Part shown: one piece after another, positions 1-11,702 of the stretch
How the letters are laid out: each line of letters begins with the position of its first letter
How positions within the stretch are numbered: the first letter of the stretch is position 1
Assembly (NCBI GenBank): GCA_016584495.1
Contig: WAID01000007.1
Span: 4,202,001-4,266,000, forward strand
Source of the DNA: Celoporthe dispersa
Taxonomy: Eukaryota; Ascomycota; Sordariomycetes; Diaporthales; Cryphonectriaceae
Length of the DNA stretch: 64,000 nt
Direction of reading: 5' to 3'
Translations under genes and position numbers: made by a program
Notes under the pieces: model-generated
The model's database searches: none
Seen by the model: the letters and a program-made list of their open reading frames with translations, nothing else
Told to the model about the DNA's origin: nothing

Positions 1-2099
1 CCCCGGCTGCCAGAGCTCGAAAGATTGCGTTATACTCCCACATTGGGACGTCGTTGTATGCAGCCTCCATGCCATTGAAGTACCTCTCCACGGTGTATCC
101 CTTGTTGTTAAGGATGAAACTGTGATAGCATTCCTAGTTAGCATTTACTTGCTCCATGGATCATAACATCTCTAGGTATCACTACGGGGAAAGGACTAGG
201 TGGATACTCACACCACAGGTGCGATGCCATGTCTGCTCAAGATGGAGAGGGCCTGGACTGTCATCTGAAGACTCCCCTCGCCCGTGAACAACACAATTCG
301 TTTATAACCACCCATCTCCTTCGCTGCGATGGAAAGTCCTACAGCCGCACCAGCAGCATAGCCGATACTTCCCCAGACAGCTTGAGTCCACACCTTGGTA
401 TCAGCAGGAAGTGGAACCGAGTTGAAGCCGAATTGAGATGTGCCAGTCTCCGTGATGACGAGGTCCCCCGGTTTGATGAACGAAGAGATCCGCTTGTAGG
501 AAGTTTCGTTTCGTGTCAGTTCTTGACCACATCGTACGAAAGCATAGATAGCTCAAGTAAATACTCACAGCCCATAGGGAATCTTGAGTGATGCTGGCGG
601 GTATAGGCATCTCTTGGGCCTGCTGGTAGTTGATACGACGTGTACGGCAAGCTAGCCCGTCATCTGCTTTGATTGCCGCGGTCAGCTTCGGCAGGATCTG
701 CGTAATCTTGGCCTCGAAGCTTTCCTCGTTGAACTGTGATAGTGAATCAGCCTTGTAACTTCTTTGATCCGCCTCCAAAGGGTTCATAGTCAAACCTTGG
801 TGAAGAGCCTCTGGAAATTCACAACACTGGCGCCCTGCTGCAAGTGGACAGAGAATCCAGCTCTTGGATATGACGATAACAGTTAACCAAAGTTTCCTTG
901 TCGTGGTGATGGTGAGATTCAGAGTCTGAAAATATGATCGCTTACGTATTGAAGTCGGAGGGCAATCTGCCGAGCCAGAGTACAAGGTCTGCATTTTCCA
1001 CGATCTTCTTGGCCTCTGGCAGAGAAGAGCCGCCGACGTACCCACCGACGTAGTATGGGCTCGACTCATCAACAGCTCCCTTACCCAGAAGCGTCGTAAG
1101 GACGGGAATCCCAAGGGTATCAACGAGACCTGGAACGAACTTGGCCCAACTTGAGCGGGCAGCACCACCGTCTACCAAGAGAACTGGTTGCTTGGCGGCT
1201 GATAGCTGAGTGAGGATCTTGTCAATGAGCAAGTTTTCAACGTCGGCATTGCCTAGCGGGAAGGATGTCACGAGCTTCGTGTCAAGGCACGAAAGAGGGA
1301 TCTTGGAATAGGCAATGTCCTCTGAGATCCCAATGCTAATTAATACCGTACGAATTAGCTTTTGCAGATATCTTCATGAATTTGACGTGAGCGAAACCTA
1401 CTAGCCAGGTCGTGAGCTGTAGAGCATTGCTGAGTTCCAGTCGTGATCAATTAGCTAGACGATGACTAGAGAAAGGGCACATATTGGGTTGGACAAACCG
1501 TTGATCACCCTGTCGATCTCGCTGGCTGCATTTTGTGCATCCTCAAGAACAGCCGTCGCGCAGCTCAGCTCCCCAGACATCTTGACAAAGTGACTATTCA
1601 TTACTTTCTATTAACGCTGAGTAGACATTATCTCCCGAAGAAGAGGGAGGCTCACTCATATCGTAGGTCACCCAATGTGTGATGGTAGATCTGTCCACTG
1701 CCCTGTGCCTGTCTGGTCGGGTACCCTACTATGTGCAGGACGGGAACGTGCTCACAGGAGGCACCTCCGATGCCACACAATGCACTCAGCTCGCCAGGAC
1801 CAAATGTCGTGATTAGGGCACCGAAGCCCTTCTCGCGAGCATATCCGTCTGCTGCATAGGCTCCAACCAGCTCGTTTGGCGTGCCGATCCAGGAGAGACC
1901 TTCCGGCTCAACGAGATCGAGCAGCGCAAGCTCGTAGTCTATGTGTAATCATCAGTATCTTCACGTCATCACGGGAAGCGCATCATTCAAAGAGGATGTG
2001 TGAGATGTGTGTCTTACCCCCAGGAACACCAAAGAGTGTTCTCACGTCCAGCTCGCGAAGACGGCGGAAAAGGTATTCCCCGACGAGAATTTCAGACAT
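1..2099 (-). CDS. Pyruvate decarboxylase-type thiamine-diphosphate enzyme, 3' end missing
   Basis: Non-oxidative 2-oxo-acid decarboxylase: expected to convert pyruvate (or a related 2-oxo acid such as indolepyruvate) to the aldehyde in the cytosol. Nine exons can be placed in phase: 2099-2018, 1938-1656, 1593-1499, 1429-1402, 1335-946, 862-796, 733-569, 492-212 and 119 to beyond the left edge. The N-terminal ThDP-binding domain has FGVPG, then the conserved Glu in TPNELVGAYAADGYAR, then the His-His pair in IYHHTLGD. The central domain contains VLLVDGGAARSSW. The C-terminal ThDP/Mg motif reads GEGS...NNKGYTVE, where many family members have GDGS. The reading frame is intact throughout. The start is the ATG at 2097-2099, giving MSEILVGEYLFRRL. 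Substrate cannot be fixed from the part present; the last exons lie outside the window. Confidence 0.93.
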
Positions 2100-3955
2100 C
2101 TTTCTAGACGATTACTAGGATTGCATACAACAGATCTCGTGGTTTGGAGGGAAAAAGTGTCAGGGCCATTCAAACAAGAGAGCGCTTTTGAGGGAGATGC
2201 TACGAGAATCGGTGAGCCTTCTTATATCACTTTGCAAGCATATCGACTAAGATTAGGAGCCCTAAACCTGTACACGTTATATCATTGCAGGCAGCTCAAA
2301 GTTTGTACTTTTGACTCTTGAACTATAGTCCCACGAGGCTTGTCAGATACCATTGTGTGCCTTGGTCAGCACATTGCATACAACCGAGAACCTACAGGCA
2401 GCTAAGGGGTGTTCGCGAGAGACGATTGGCAGATGCTGGCCACCTGCGGAACATCCGCGGAACCACGATGAGACGTTACACAAGGCCGGTTCGGTGCATC
2501 TTTCATTGAACGAATCACCTTGCGTGGGTGAAAAACTTCAAGCAGCCACATTGACCGCTTCATATACGGAGACACCTTCTTTGTTGGGGTAAATAACCCG
2601 GGCGACGCTCTGCTTTGTAGACTTACTCGGGGGCTTCGGCGGGTCAACGGCATAGATGGCCCCCAAATTATGCATACTATTAACGATCGAAGGAATCTCT
2701 AAGATATTCATTTTGAATACTGAGGCCCTTGGTCATCGAGATAAGAGGGCAGGAGGCGGCTCCCTCTGACTTTTGGGCAAGACTTTGCGAAGGGTGGCCA
2801 AGTCTTGGCTGAAAGTCAGTCTTCCTTGCTTTGCACTTTCACAGTAGCAAAGCACACCCATTTCTGCACCGCAGTGCCTCTTCTTGGCAGATTTTCAACA
2901 GTTTTAGATGTTCCGTCAAGGTTGCTTGCGTGCACCCAGAGTCTGGTGGTGTACTTAGACACAAGGTTTATGTACGACCCAGCTGAGAATTCATTGAAAG
3001 TTTCAGGAGCAACGAGAGAAAGGGTCTGAGCCCCTCAATATTTGTTCAAGAAGATCTTTACTGAGAATCCAATACTTGTCCCATATAGTTCGGGCCGAGT
3101 GCTGTTCTTTCTGTGCCGAATTTTGCTAATCGAATCAAAGCATGCTCTCTTTCTATCAGGCCTAATACCACTTCTTAATAGCACAGCCCAGGCCCTGCAA
3201 TGTGCCGCCCGCATTCTTCATCGTCACTTCTTCTCAACCCTTTATAATAGGCTCGGCATATATAAAATGTGATGGAGAGCGCAGTTCTTGGAGACCTGGC
3301 TAGAGACTTCCAATTAGGCTTCATATATCTAGACCACGCGTGAAGGGAATTCGACACCGTTGCTACGATCTGTATGATCGGAGCGTAAGTATAAGAGATA
3401 GAATCGTTCTGGGATACTGTGGTGATGTCCCAGGCTATCATGGCCCTTGCCTCAGTTCGCAGCTCTCAAAACGAGCTGGATAGGCCGAAGAAAGGCTTTA
3501 ATCGTATAACAAGCAACTAGGATAGCTAGTGATCCTCGCACTCTAAGAGGTATAATGTATTTGAAGCGATCCAGGGTCAGTTGCGGCCTTTGAATTCCAA
3601 GGAGCCGGAAGATGAGTATTTTTCCTGTTCTAAGAAATATGGCTATTCAGATCTCGGAAGCCTGTTGCAGGCTTGGGTGCTTAGTATCGTCTTTGACGCG
3701 GAAGCGCAAGAGAAATTATTGACTTCAGCCTTCTCAATCCGATTTCATGCCTAAACATAACTGCTTGTGACAGAGTCTAATATCAACGTGATAATTGATC
3801 TGTGCAAGTGCCACTTGCTGTAAGGGAACCCAGCGAGTAGACTGAATGCTGAGATTGACGGCTGAAAAGCTATAAGTAATAAATATAGGTATAGGAAATA
3901 TTTTTGTCCTCATAAAATTCAGCTCTTCAAACTAGACCACTTTGCTCATCGTACT
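2100..3955. other. Intergenic, no gene recognised
   Basis: About 1.9 kb upstream of the decarboxylase. Short open frames on both strands have no family resemblance, no convincing start context and no consistent splice partners. It presumably holds the promoter of the decarboxylase gene, but no specific element stands out. Confidence 0.6.
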
Positions 3956-4841
3956 TGCTGGCGCACCTTTATACGCCGAGTGATCTTGACTGCTGGGATC
4001 CGTGCTCTGCCGTGTTACGTAAGAGATGCACTGTCCGTTGCAAGCTCGGGCTGCGAATCTGCCGAGGCCCGCTTGGCACGGGCCTTCAGGGGTAGGAAGT
4101 TTTTGTATTTTTTCTCCCATTTTTATACTGCGTGTAGCTTATATTGTAATAAGTTATATATTATAGAAATCCTGATGCTCTGAGCTTTCAAATGATATGT
4201 TTAATATATCTATATCTGCCGTATTTGAGCGTTTGTTTTTGGCTGGCTCATAGCCAGCTTTTTACAGCTTTGCTACTTATTTTTTTCTGGAAAATTATAT
4301 TAAGCTCAAAATTGCTACTAGAAAAGTTATAAAAGTCAACTTGCTCAATATAGCAGATAAAGATTAGTCAAATACATTATCTAAAAGGCCTAATAATCAG
4401 AATTTCTATGATATATAATTTATTAAGGTATAAGCTACACGCAGCATAAAAAATGGGAGAAGAGATGCAAAAACTTCCTACCCCTGAAGGCCCGTGCCAA
4501 GCGAGCCTCTGCAGATTCGCAGCCCGAGCTTGCAACGGACAGCATAAGGCGGGATGTTGGATCCCGTGCTTATAGTCCTAATGACCTATCTCGTAATCTA
4601 CTATATTGGATGGTTCATAACACTGCTCTCTGCCTTTCTCTCCATTCCGCTAATCTGCTGGCGCACCTTTATACGCCGAGTGACCTTGACTGCTGAGATC
4701 CGTGCTCTGCCGTGTTACGTAAGAGATGCGTGAGGCGGGATGTTGGATCCCGTGCTCATGGTCCTGATGACCTGTCTCGTAACCTGCCATGTTGGATGGT
4801 TCATAACACTGCTCTCTGCCTTTCTCTCCATTCCGCTAATC
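3956..4841. repeat. Tandem 186-bp repeat, first copy split by an insertion and RIP-like mutated
   Basis: The intact unit is 4656-4841. Its first part (starting TGCTGGCGCACCTTTATACG) recurs at 3956-4030 and its second part (starting at AGGCGGGATGTTGGATCCCG) recurs at 4543-4655. The left copy is therefore the same unit split by the element at 4031-4542. Comparing the second parts, ten differences lie within about 60 bp. All are C-to-T or G-to-A in the left copy, and eight of the ten are in CpA/TpG context, the classical RIP signature. The last ~50 bp are identical between copies. The last bases of the right copy supply the stop codon of the caspase-like gene. Confidence 0.85.
4031..4542. mobile_element. 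Non-coding fold-back / MITE-like element with ~150-bp inverted arms
   Basis: The outer ends are CTGTCCGTTGCAAGCTCGGG and its reverse complement. The left arm (about 4031-4180) and right arm (about 4393-4542) match over roughly 150 bp with scattered, mostly transitional differences. The centre (about 4180-4392) is very AT-rich and has no ORF. The element is flanked on both sides by CA (4029-4030 and 4543-4544). The uninterrupted repeat copy has CG at that site, consistent with a 2-bp target duplication whose G later mutated to A. No transposase is present, so it would be non-autonomous. I do not recognise the family. Confidence 0.75.
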
Positions 4842-6226
4842 CTCTGGGGGGTCTGGGCCTAGGTGTTCTAGAAGTATTCTTTCCCTCTTTGTCCGTCGTA
4901 GGAGATAGTGCACGGCCTGTGGCATAGCACCATCCCTGTCGTCGCGCCTCCAGTCATCAATATATTCTGCAACAAGAATGTTGTTCATGTCCCGAATGAG
5001 AGTTGGCGCAGATACCGTGGATTCAGGCTCCGGGAGATTCCACTCCAACGCCTCTATCAGCGCTGAAGCCATTCCGCCCGGTGTCTCTTCGCTCCAGGTG
5101 CTTGCCGCGATCAGCTCGTCTCGAGTTTTGTGAAACCCGGAGTTTTTTTTTCTCTTGTGCTTCAAGTCTCCGCTGTCTCTCCCACCTGGACCTCTTCTCT
5201 AAGACGTCTTGTAGGTCGGATACTGCGGCCAGGCCGGCCCCGCAACAGTCAAGGATGGTCAAAGTGTCGCACTTTGCGTCAATGATCTCATCCTGTATAT
5301 CTTCCCATCTGACGGAAGCAATTCGTTGATAGTTCTTGCTAAAGCCAGGTCAGAATGCAGCGTGTCGATAAGTGTCTTGCCGGATTGCCTACTATGACTC
5401 TCGGATACTCTTGCGGATTTTCGCGTCGTCAAAGGTCAATCCATCCCAGAGTTTACGTATTATCTCTTGTAAAGATGCGGATCCGTTTCGATCCGGATAA
5501 TTATGGCTGCAGTTGAGATAGTAAGTTTCAACATTCAGCTTGGGGGGGAGGGGAAGGAAGAGGAGTTGCAATGCCATCGTATGGTAGAATACTTTACCTG
5601 GACAGTGTAAACCCACACCAGCCTTCTTCGTCTTGGAACCCCCCATGCCCATGATAGTAGATGATCGCCAAGGTTTCCTTCCCCTCTGCCCTCAAAAATG
5701 AAGCAACCTTCTTTTGTAAGAATCGCTGGGACCTCGACATGCGAATGTAGGAGACAACAACATGATAGCCCAAGCGTCTAAAAGCATCTCTCACAGCCTT
5801 GGTTTCCCTACCCAAACCGCAGTCGTTGAATTTAAAGGTCAGCAGTAAGACCTTGACATGGGGGTATATAGGGCCGTCCTTCTTCTTATCCTCATCCTTG
5901 TCCTCATCCTTGTCCTCATCCTTGTCCTCATCCTTGTCCTCATCCTCGTCCTCATCGTCGTCCTCATCGTCGTCCTCATCGTCGTCCTCATCGTCGTCCT
6001 CGTCTTCATCCTCATCCTCGTCCTCGTCCCCGTCCTCGTCCTCATCCTCATCCTCATCCTCATCCTTGTCCTTGTCCTTGTCCTTGTCCTTGTCCTTGTC
6101 CTTGTCCTTGTCCTTGTCCTCGTCCTTGTCCTTGTCCTCGTCCTGACCCTGGTGCTCATCCTCATGCTGATGCTCGCCCTCAGCGGGAGCTTCAGCCGGG
6201 GGATCATTAGCAGTAAAGGCAGACAT
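4836..6226 (-). CDS. Caspase-like (peptidase C14) protein with acidic/lysine repeat N-terminus; one apparent frameshift
   Basis: Caspase/metacaspase-type cysteine peptidase fold, possibly acting in programmed cell death or stress signalling. Exons: 6226-5598, 5506-5393, 5338-4836 (the splice at 5393 divides an in-frame TAG). Residues about 28-117 are an alternating Asp/Glu/Lys low-complexity tract. The caspase core follows with a beta strand VKVLLLTFKFNDCG, the catalytic-His motif YYHGHGG at the end of exon 1 and the catalytic-Cys motif TLTILDCCGAG in exon 3. The C-terminal part reads RDELIAASTWSEETPGG, as in small fungal caspase-like proteins. The frame changes at nine consecutive T (A on the coding strand) at 5143-5151; one base fewer gives an uninterrupted protein of about 414 aa. 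Without correction it ends early at 5023. The stop codon lies inside the adjacent tandem repeat. It is either a recent pseudogene or a homopolymer error. Confidence 0.82.
5878..6150. repeat. Hexanucleotide minisatellite inside the caspase-like gene
   Basis: About 270 bp built from TCCTCA, TCCTTG, TCCTCG and TCGTCG-type hexamers. On the coding strand it gives alternating Asp/Glu and Lys codons. Blocks of one hexamer type (TCCTTG near 6064-6120, TCGTCC near 5946-6000) suggest expansion by slippage. The length is a multiple of three, so the caspase frame survives the tract. Confidence 0.9.
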
Positions 6227-6623
6227 TTGTAAGTTCTGTTGACGGCTTATGTAGTTATGGGTATTCAGGAATTGTGATTGAGTGGTGAATGGGTTGGGAG
6301 TACTGTATGGGCTTGAAGGAGCTTAACAGCTGCACTTATATATTGACAGAATCTAACATAGCTAATAAGGCTAGATGGCAGAGCCTCCTCACTGATCGTG
6401 ATGATATGTCCCAATATGGACACTTGCAGATTTCAGGCGGGCTGAGTCTGACATGAGCGGGGTTGGGCAGGAATGTAAGGTCGGTAGATGGTAAAACAAG
6501 TCTAATTGGATAGAAAGATACATGTTTGTCTTTCCGAGAATCCGAATATTACTTTCCCATGCCATGAATTATCGGTGGGTTATGATATGAAGGTTGCTGC
6601 GGTTGACCGAAGAGAACAGTTTT

Positions 6624-6654
<31 letters not shown>

Positions 6655-8497
6655 TAATTTCATTGTTTTAGTAATTTATGGTCAAAACTTCGTCTAGAGA
6701 ACATTCTCAAGGCAATACACAGAATGACAAGGTCTCTAGAAGTTAGAAGGCATCTTTTTAAAGAAAAAAAAGTAGCGAATATAGCTGGAGTCTACAGAAC
6801 CCGTACAGTGATACATGGACCACTTCGTGCCACTGTAAACAAAATCTCGGGCAAAGCTTCGCCGATGAGGGGAAGGTGCTGTACAGATCTAATAGGGCTT
6901 CGTCAGCCTACCTATGCTTGCTGAAGTCTCTCTAACAATTCTGCTTCTGACTAGTATCTTTTGAAACTATCGTCTTCGTCTATTGATATTTCGGAAATTG
7001 CTAAATGTGTAAGCGGCATCCTGTTTCATGGTAGTAGGCAGCAGAAACAGACGGACGCCGAAAAGGCGGATTAGTTCTGATATTGCTATAGACTGACAGG
7101 ACTATCCTCAGGTAGGTACAGGCTCTGTTGGCAAGACATAGCCCGATCAGCTACGATACATCCTCCGTGACTCTCACCACACTCTTTGCGTCTCATGATG
7201 TCAAAGGTTTATGGTACAGTGACCTCTACTCGTATGCAGTCACATCCCGTATGTCCACTCCCTGGGTACCGGCCAGACGTAAATGGACCGAGGCGAAAAG
7301 CATTGCACAGACGGGTTCAGAGTTTCTGTTCGTCTAATCATATGAAAGCCTGAGAGCTTACCACCAGCAAAACAAGAAGAGTTATGGTGAGAGGGCCAAC
7401 CTCGGCCCGAGAGGAGAGATTGTGCTGATCAGCCATAACGACAATATCATCTCATGTGCCACGGCCAGCTCGCGCATCACGATGACTAGCTCGAATCCAT
7501 GGGATACTCCGATGATATCCCTGACTCCTTACTGAGAGACTTGTTCTCGCCACACGCTGACCACCCTTACCAACAGTTCCGCAACGCTGTCCGCATTTTG
7601 TTACCGATCTGAGAATCATTCGGGAAGTCCTGGTGTGAAGACAGTAAAGAAGGATAAGATAGAAAGGAAGACCAGATGCAATAGTATTAAGAGGAGGCTG
7701 TGTGTGTGTGTGTGCGATAGAGACAAAACAGTGCGAGGTCTCATAATGATTCTGGCACTAATTATTAGCATAGTGTTGTATGATTTGGTGGGCAGGTGCG
7801 ATGACGTCAGGGTTGCCCCCGAGGGAGGTGGCAGGTATGTCCAAGATTCCATCTATCATGGCAAGTACGACCACACCACCATCACCCCCAGGAATTTTAT
7901 CTGGCCAAGGCACTCCTTTGTCTCTGATGCGTGGCACCTTGTCACGTCGCCCTGCCGTTCCTATAGTTTCTGCGTCGAATCAATCAGTCTTGATCGAGCA
8001 AAGCCAGTCAGCGAGGAACGAAAGAAGACACACGCTACCATCAATCAACCCCGCCTGCCCTGCTCGCGGAGAACGAAGCGAGTGGGTCATCATCGTTATC
8101 GTGTAATAAATTCAGGGTTGACCGCCAAAGGTCTAAGCCTCTTGCCCCACGTCTGAGAAAACACCAAGAGAAAACGTCAATCCCTCCCTCGCCCAGAGAG
8201 TCCAAGGCCCACGAGGCGGTCGTCGATCAGTGTTTTCGTCAGTGTAAGAGGACCCCTAGGGCCCTGGGCAGGAGAGCCAAGTCGCATCAAGAAGGACAGA
8301 CAAGTCTTGGCCTACGCGTCCAGCTGTCTTTCAGGAGCCCGCCAAGCTTCATCCCCACCCGGGGCTTCAGGCTGTCGTCATAGTGACTGACCAAGCATCT
8401 GCCAGGTCACGGTTCACAGGTTGCCCACGGCACGCAGCGCGCGACCGGCGATAGATACTAGAGCAGAGCAGAGCAGAGCAGAGGGGACGCGGGAACC
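6227..8497. other. Intergenic, no gene recognised
   Basis: About 2.3 kb between two divergently transcribed genes. It contains a run of about 20 T at 6620-6640 and a short GT tract at 7698-7713. Open frames here (the largest about 7635-8156) have biased, incoherent composition and no family motif. Promoters of both flanking genes must lie here, but no site could be assigned. Confidence 0.6.
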
Positions 8498-10429
8498 ATG
8501 TCCGAACCTGCCCCCGCGACAGGCGCGCAGCCAGACGACGAGCAACCCCCCCTTCCCGAGAAACGCTGGACGAGCAGATCACCAAGGACGCAGAGGATGC
8601 TCCCTCGGGAGCAGCAGACGACAAGGATGGGGAGCAGCAGCACGAGGACGAGCACGCGTCCGGCGTCAAGGGCCTCAGGCACAAGCTGACCGACAAGAAG
8701 GACGAGCTGAAGGAGAAGGCCAAGCCTCCTGGCGGCTACGACGCGACGCCTTTCCCCGACGTTCCCCCGGGCTGGACCGTCCGCTTCGTCTTCCACCGCG
8801 CAGAGAACCTCCCCGCCGCCGACCTCACCACCCGCGCTGCCGACCCCTTCCTCACTGCCACCCTGTCCGCCCCGCTGCCCAAGAGGCACAAGGAGGATGC
8901 GCCTCTCGTCAAGAGGACACACGCCATCCGGAACACCACGTCGCCCGTCTGGGACGAGGAGTGGGTCGTCGCCAACGTCCCCTCCGCGGGCTTCAGGCTC
9001 AAGTGCCGCCTCTACGACGAGGACTACCCCGACCACGACGACCGCCTGGGCAACGTGACCGTCGAGTGCGCCCAGATCGGCGAGGGCTGGACCCTCGGGC
9101 CCGACGGCCAGTGGTTCGACGTCAAGAAGCGCATGGGGAGCAAGCGTGCCTACTTCTTCAAGGCCATCACGAGCACCCTCGAGAAGGGCGTCTCCATGAC
9201 AGGCCGCTTCCACATGAGCGCCGAGGTCATCGGCCGCTCCGAGGGCTTTGGTGCGCAGATGTACACCGTCGGGCCGGGTGTCTACTTCAAACACTTTAGT
9301 CCTATGCTCGGCAGGCTGACCGGCATCAAGGTGAATGAGGACTCCTCGGAGGACGAGAGGGACCAGGACGATAGCAAACTTCAGAAATACGAGTGAGTAG
9401 CCCCCCCTCCCCCCCCTTGAATCCTCATACGGCTCCTGCACGGGCTGAGCTGACCTTTTCTCCTCCCCCCCCTCCCCCCCTCCTTTCAGCTTCCAGGCCA
9501 ACGAGATCCAGCTGCAGGGGCCCGTCCCTGAACACCTCTACCACCGCTTCGTCGAGTTCAAAGGCTGGGTCGGGCCCATGTTCACGGGCAAGGGCATCCG
9601 CGGCAAGATCCTGCACAAGGTGCTGCACAAACAGCACAACCGCATCTACGCCTTCAACTCGTCGACGCAGTGGGGCCAGTTCAAGAGCTCGTCCGAGGAC
9701 GCATCCCTCCACTTCCTGCGCATGGCCCACTTTGACGAGGGCGGGCGCATCTTCACGTACGTCATCACCCTCGACGGCCTGATGCGCTTCACCGAGACCG
9801 GCAAGGAGTTCGGCATCGACTTCCTCTCCAAGCACACCATGCACTCGGACGTGGCCACCTACATCGCCTGCTCGGGCGAGTTCTTCATACGGCGCCTGGC
9901 CAAGCCTGATGCCCCGGAGCACCAGGGCGACCCGCACGTCAACGAGCCGACGCACCCTGCCGAGGAGCTGTCGGGCGGCCCGCCGGAGACGGGCCCGCCG
10001 GCTGACCCGAGGCACTACCAGCTCATCATCGACAACGACAGCGGCACGTACCGGCCGGACAAGCACCAGCTGCCCCACCTCCGCGAGCTCCTGCAGCGGA
10101 ACTTCCCAGGGCTCGGCATCGTCGCCATGCACTGGGAGGACGAGGAGCTCCAGAAGCTCAAGGACAACCAGCGCAGGATCAAGAAGAAGGAGGGCCAGAT
10201 GGTCAAGATGGTGCAGAACCGCAGTCCCGACTCGAGCGACGTGAGCAGTGACGACGCGAGCAGGCTGGGCGAGATGTACTCGAGCGAGGAGGATTATGAC
10301 GCCAGCGGAGGCGACCACTACAAGAGCAAGAAGGGCATGGCGGTGGACCTGCTGGAGGACCCGCACAGGCTGAAGGAGCTGTCACTCGGGAGCAAGAGAG
10401 GCACCGGCGAGACGCAGCAGCATGCCTGA
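8498..10429 (+). CDS. C2-domain protein; one apparent frameshift near the start
   Basis: Conserved fungal protein with an N-terminal C2 domain, expected to bind phospholipid membranes in a Ca-dependent or independent way. Exon 1 is 8498-9392 and exon 2 is 9490-10429 (GTGAGT donor, TTTCAG acceptor). The C2 core includes WTVRFVFHRAENLPAADL, SPVWDEEWVV and the acidic loop LYDEDYPDHDDRLGN. The second half holds a conserved region with GWVGPMFTGKG and SKHTMHSDVATYIACSGEFF. The C-terminus is charged and Ser/Asp-rich. The only upstream ATG (8498) is one base out of frame with the C2 coding frame, which has no start of its own. The two join if the seven-C run at 8546-8552 has one more C, giving about 611 aa. 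No intron of usable size can explain the shift. Confidence 0.8.
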
Positions 10430-11702
10430 GGCGGAGGTGGAAACAGGACTCTTTGCGTGTTCACCTTGGTTCTCCCCCCTCTGATTATACCCGACGTAAT
10501 GTTTGATTTCGTAATCGTAAGTGCCTGGGTGCTAGGTGGTCTGGTCCTGAATCGATCATGGACAACATTGTCATGTTATTGCCATCTATTTACCTCCTGC
10601 ATCGCCTTGGCTATCTACCGAGGTATTCCTCATCACGTATTACGTGAGACCGCCTGCGCGAGATTGTCTGCGCTCACTCATCCTGCAACGTGCTCCCTAG
10701 TACAGACATCGGATCTGCGCCCTTCCGAGATATTGATGTACAGCAGCACTGGCTGTGGTACCAAATGAGGCAAGAGATCAGCCATGTATGTATGTACGTC
10801 TGCCTCAGGCTTTCGCGTCCTTCGCGCTGTTATCCCCTCTGGGCGTCCACTGCACGGCACTCGCGCCTGTGACCCCTCCCTCCCCTCTCCCTGCATGTGT
10901 GGACTGCCCCATTGGGTCTCGAGCTAGAGTCGTAGCGAGTGGTCGGACGAATCTTGACGGTACCAAGTTCTCAACGATGTGGGGGGTCTAACACGCGCTG
11001 GGTCCCGTATGCGGCCGCCCGGATCGGGTCAGGCAGCTATTTATTGTAGAGCCATGGATGTGATGGGTTGTGTACAGGATGCCGAGGGTGATACCTGCTC
11101 TTGTTTGTCGGGGACGGAGACATCTGCCTTTCCGGCTTCTTGCTATTGTCTTGTCAGGAGGACACTTGTAATAATCATATATTGAGAGGCATCTCAACAA
11201 TGATCTTGGTGTAGAAGGGAACAAGAAGGTGTTCTCAGCACCACCAATCCTTGGCATCATTATTTCCAACAGGGTAAGACTGCGTGTCGATCAAGCAGCA
11301 CGTTGGAATCATACTAGCAGAAGGATTGCCGGTATTAGTTGACCACTCCGCTACACCACACCCACTGTAAGGATGCCTGGCTCCCTTTTCTTCCCCCCTC
11401 CCCCGGCTTCTCTGGCTGCCTGTGCGCATGCATGAGAGCACAGGTGGCGACCTGTTGAGAGGGTGCTAGGGCGGCACGGCGTGTGGGTGATCCGAGCAAG
11501 GATGTTACCGTGCCATTAATAGTAGAACGTGTTTGGAATACAAAACATGAGTACCCTCAGTGGTTAAGAGCGTTTTGACTCTCCGTCCTTCCTTTCCCGT
11601 GAGCCTCTTCTCTATACCGTTCACTACAGATTACTTCTCGAGCGAGAGGTGTCTGCTACAGTAACGAGTAAGTACTTATCTAGCTGCTCACGGCTGTTCA
11701 CC
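10430..11702. other. Intergenic, promoter side of the P450 gene
   Basis: About 1.3 kb. No coding region recognised. Two stretches resemble a tRNA D-arm (minus strand near 11330-11360 and plus strand near 11550-11575), but neither folds into a cloverleaf. The last 60 bases before the P450 start are pyrimidine-rich. Confidence 0.55.

Noticed and set aside
5799..6232. Long plus-strand frames made of Ser/Leu or Leu/Val repeats
   Set aside because: They are shadows of the hexamer minisatellite that encodes D/E/K on the minus strand within the caspase-like gene.
7635..8156. 173-codon plus-strand open frame
   Set aside because: Crosses a GT microsatellite, has incoherent composition and no family motif; no supporting splice or start context.
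8421..9299. 292-codon frame overlapping the C2 gene
   Set aside because: Arg/Pro-rich out-of-frame reading of the GC-rich C2 coding sequence; the homologous frame is the other one.
11325..11365. Minus-strand tRNA-like D-arm (TAGCGGAGTGGTCAAC)
   Set aside because: The D-stem does not pair and no T-loop (TTCNANNC) or acceptor stem follows at the right spacing.
11545..11600. Plus-strand tRNA-like stretch (CTCAGTGGTTAAGAGC)
   Set aside because: Matches a D-arm only; no anticodon arm or T-arm can be folded downstream.
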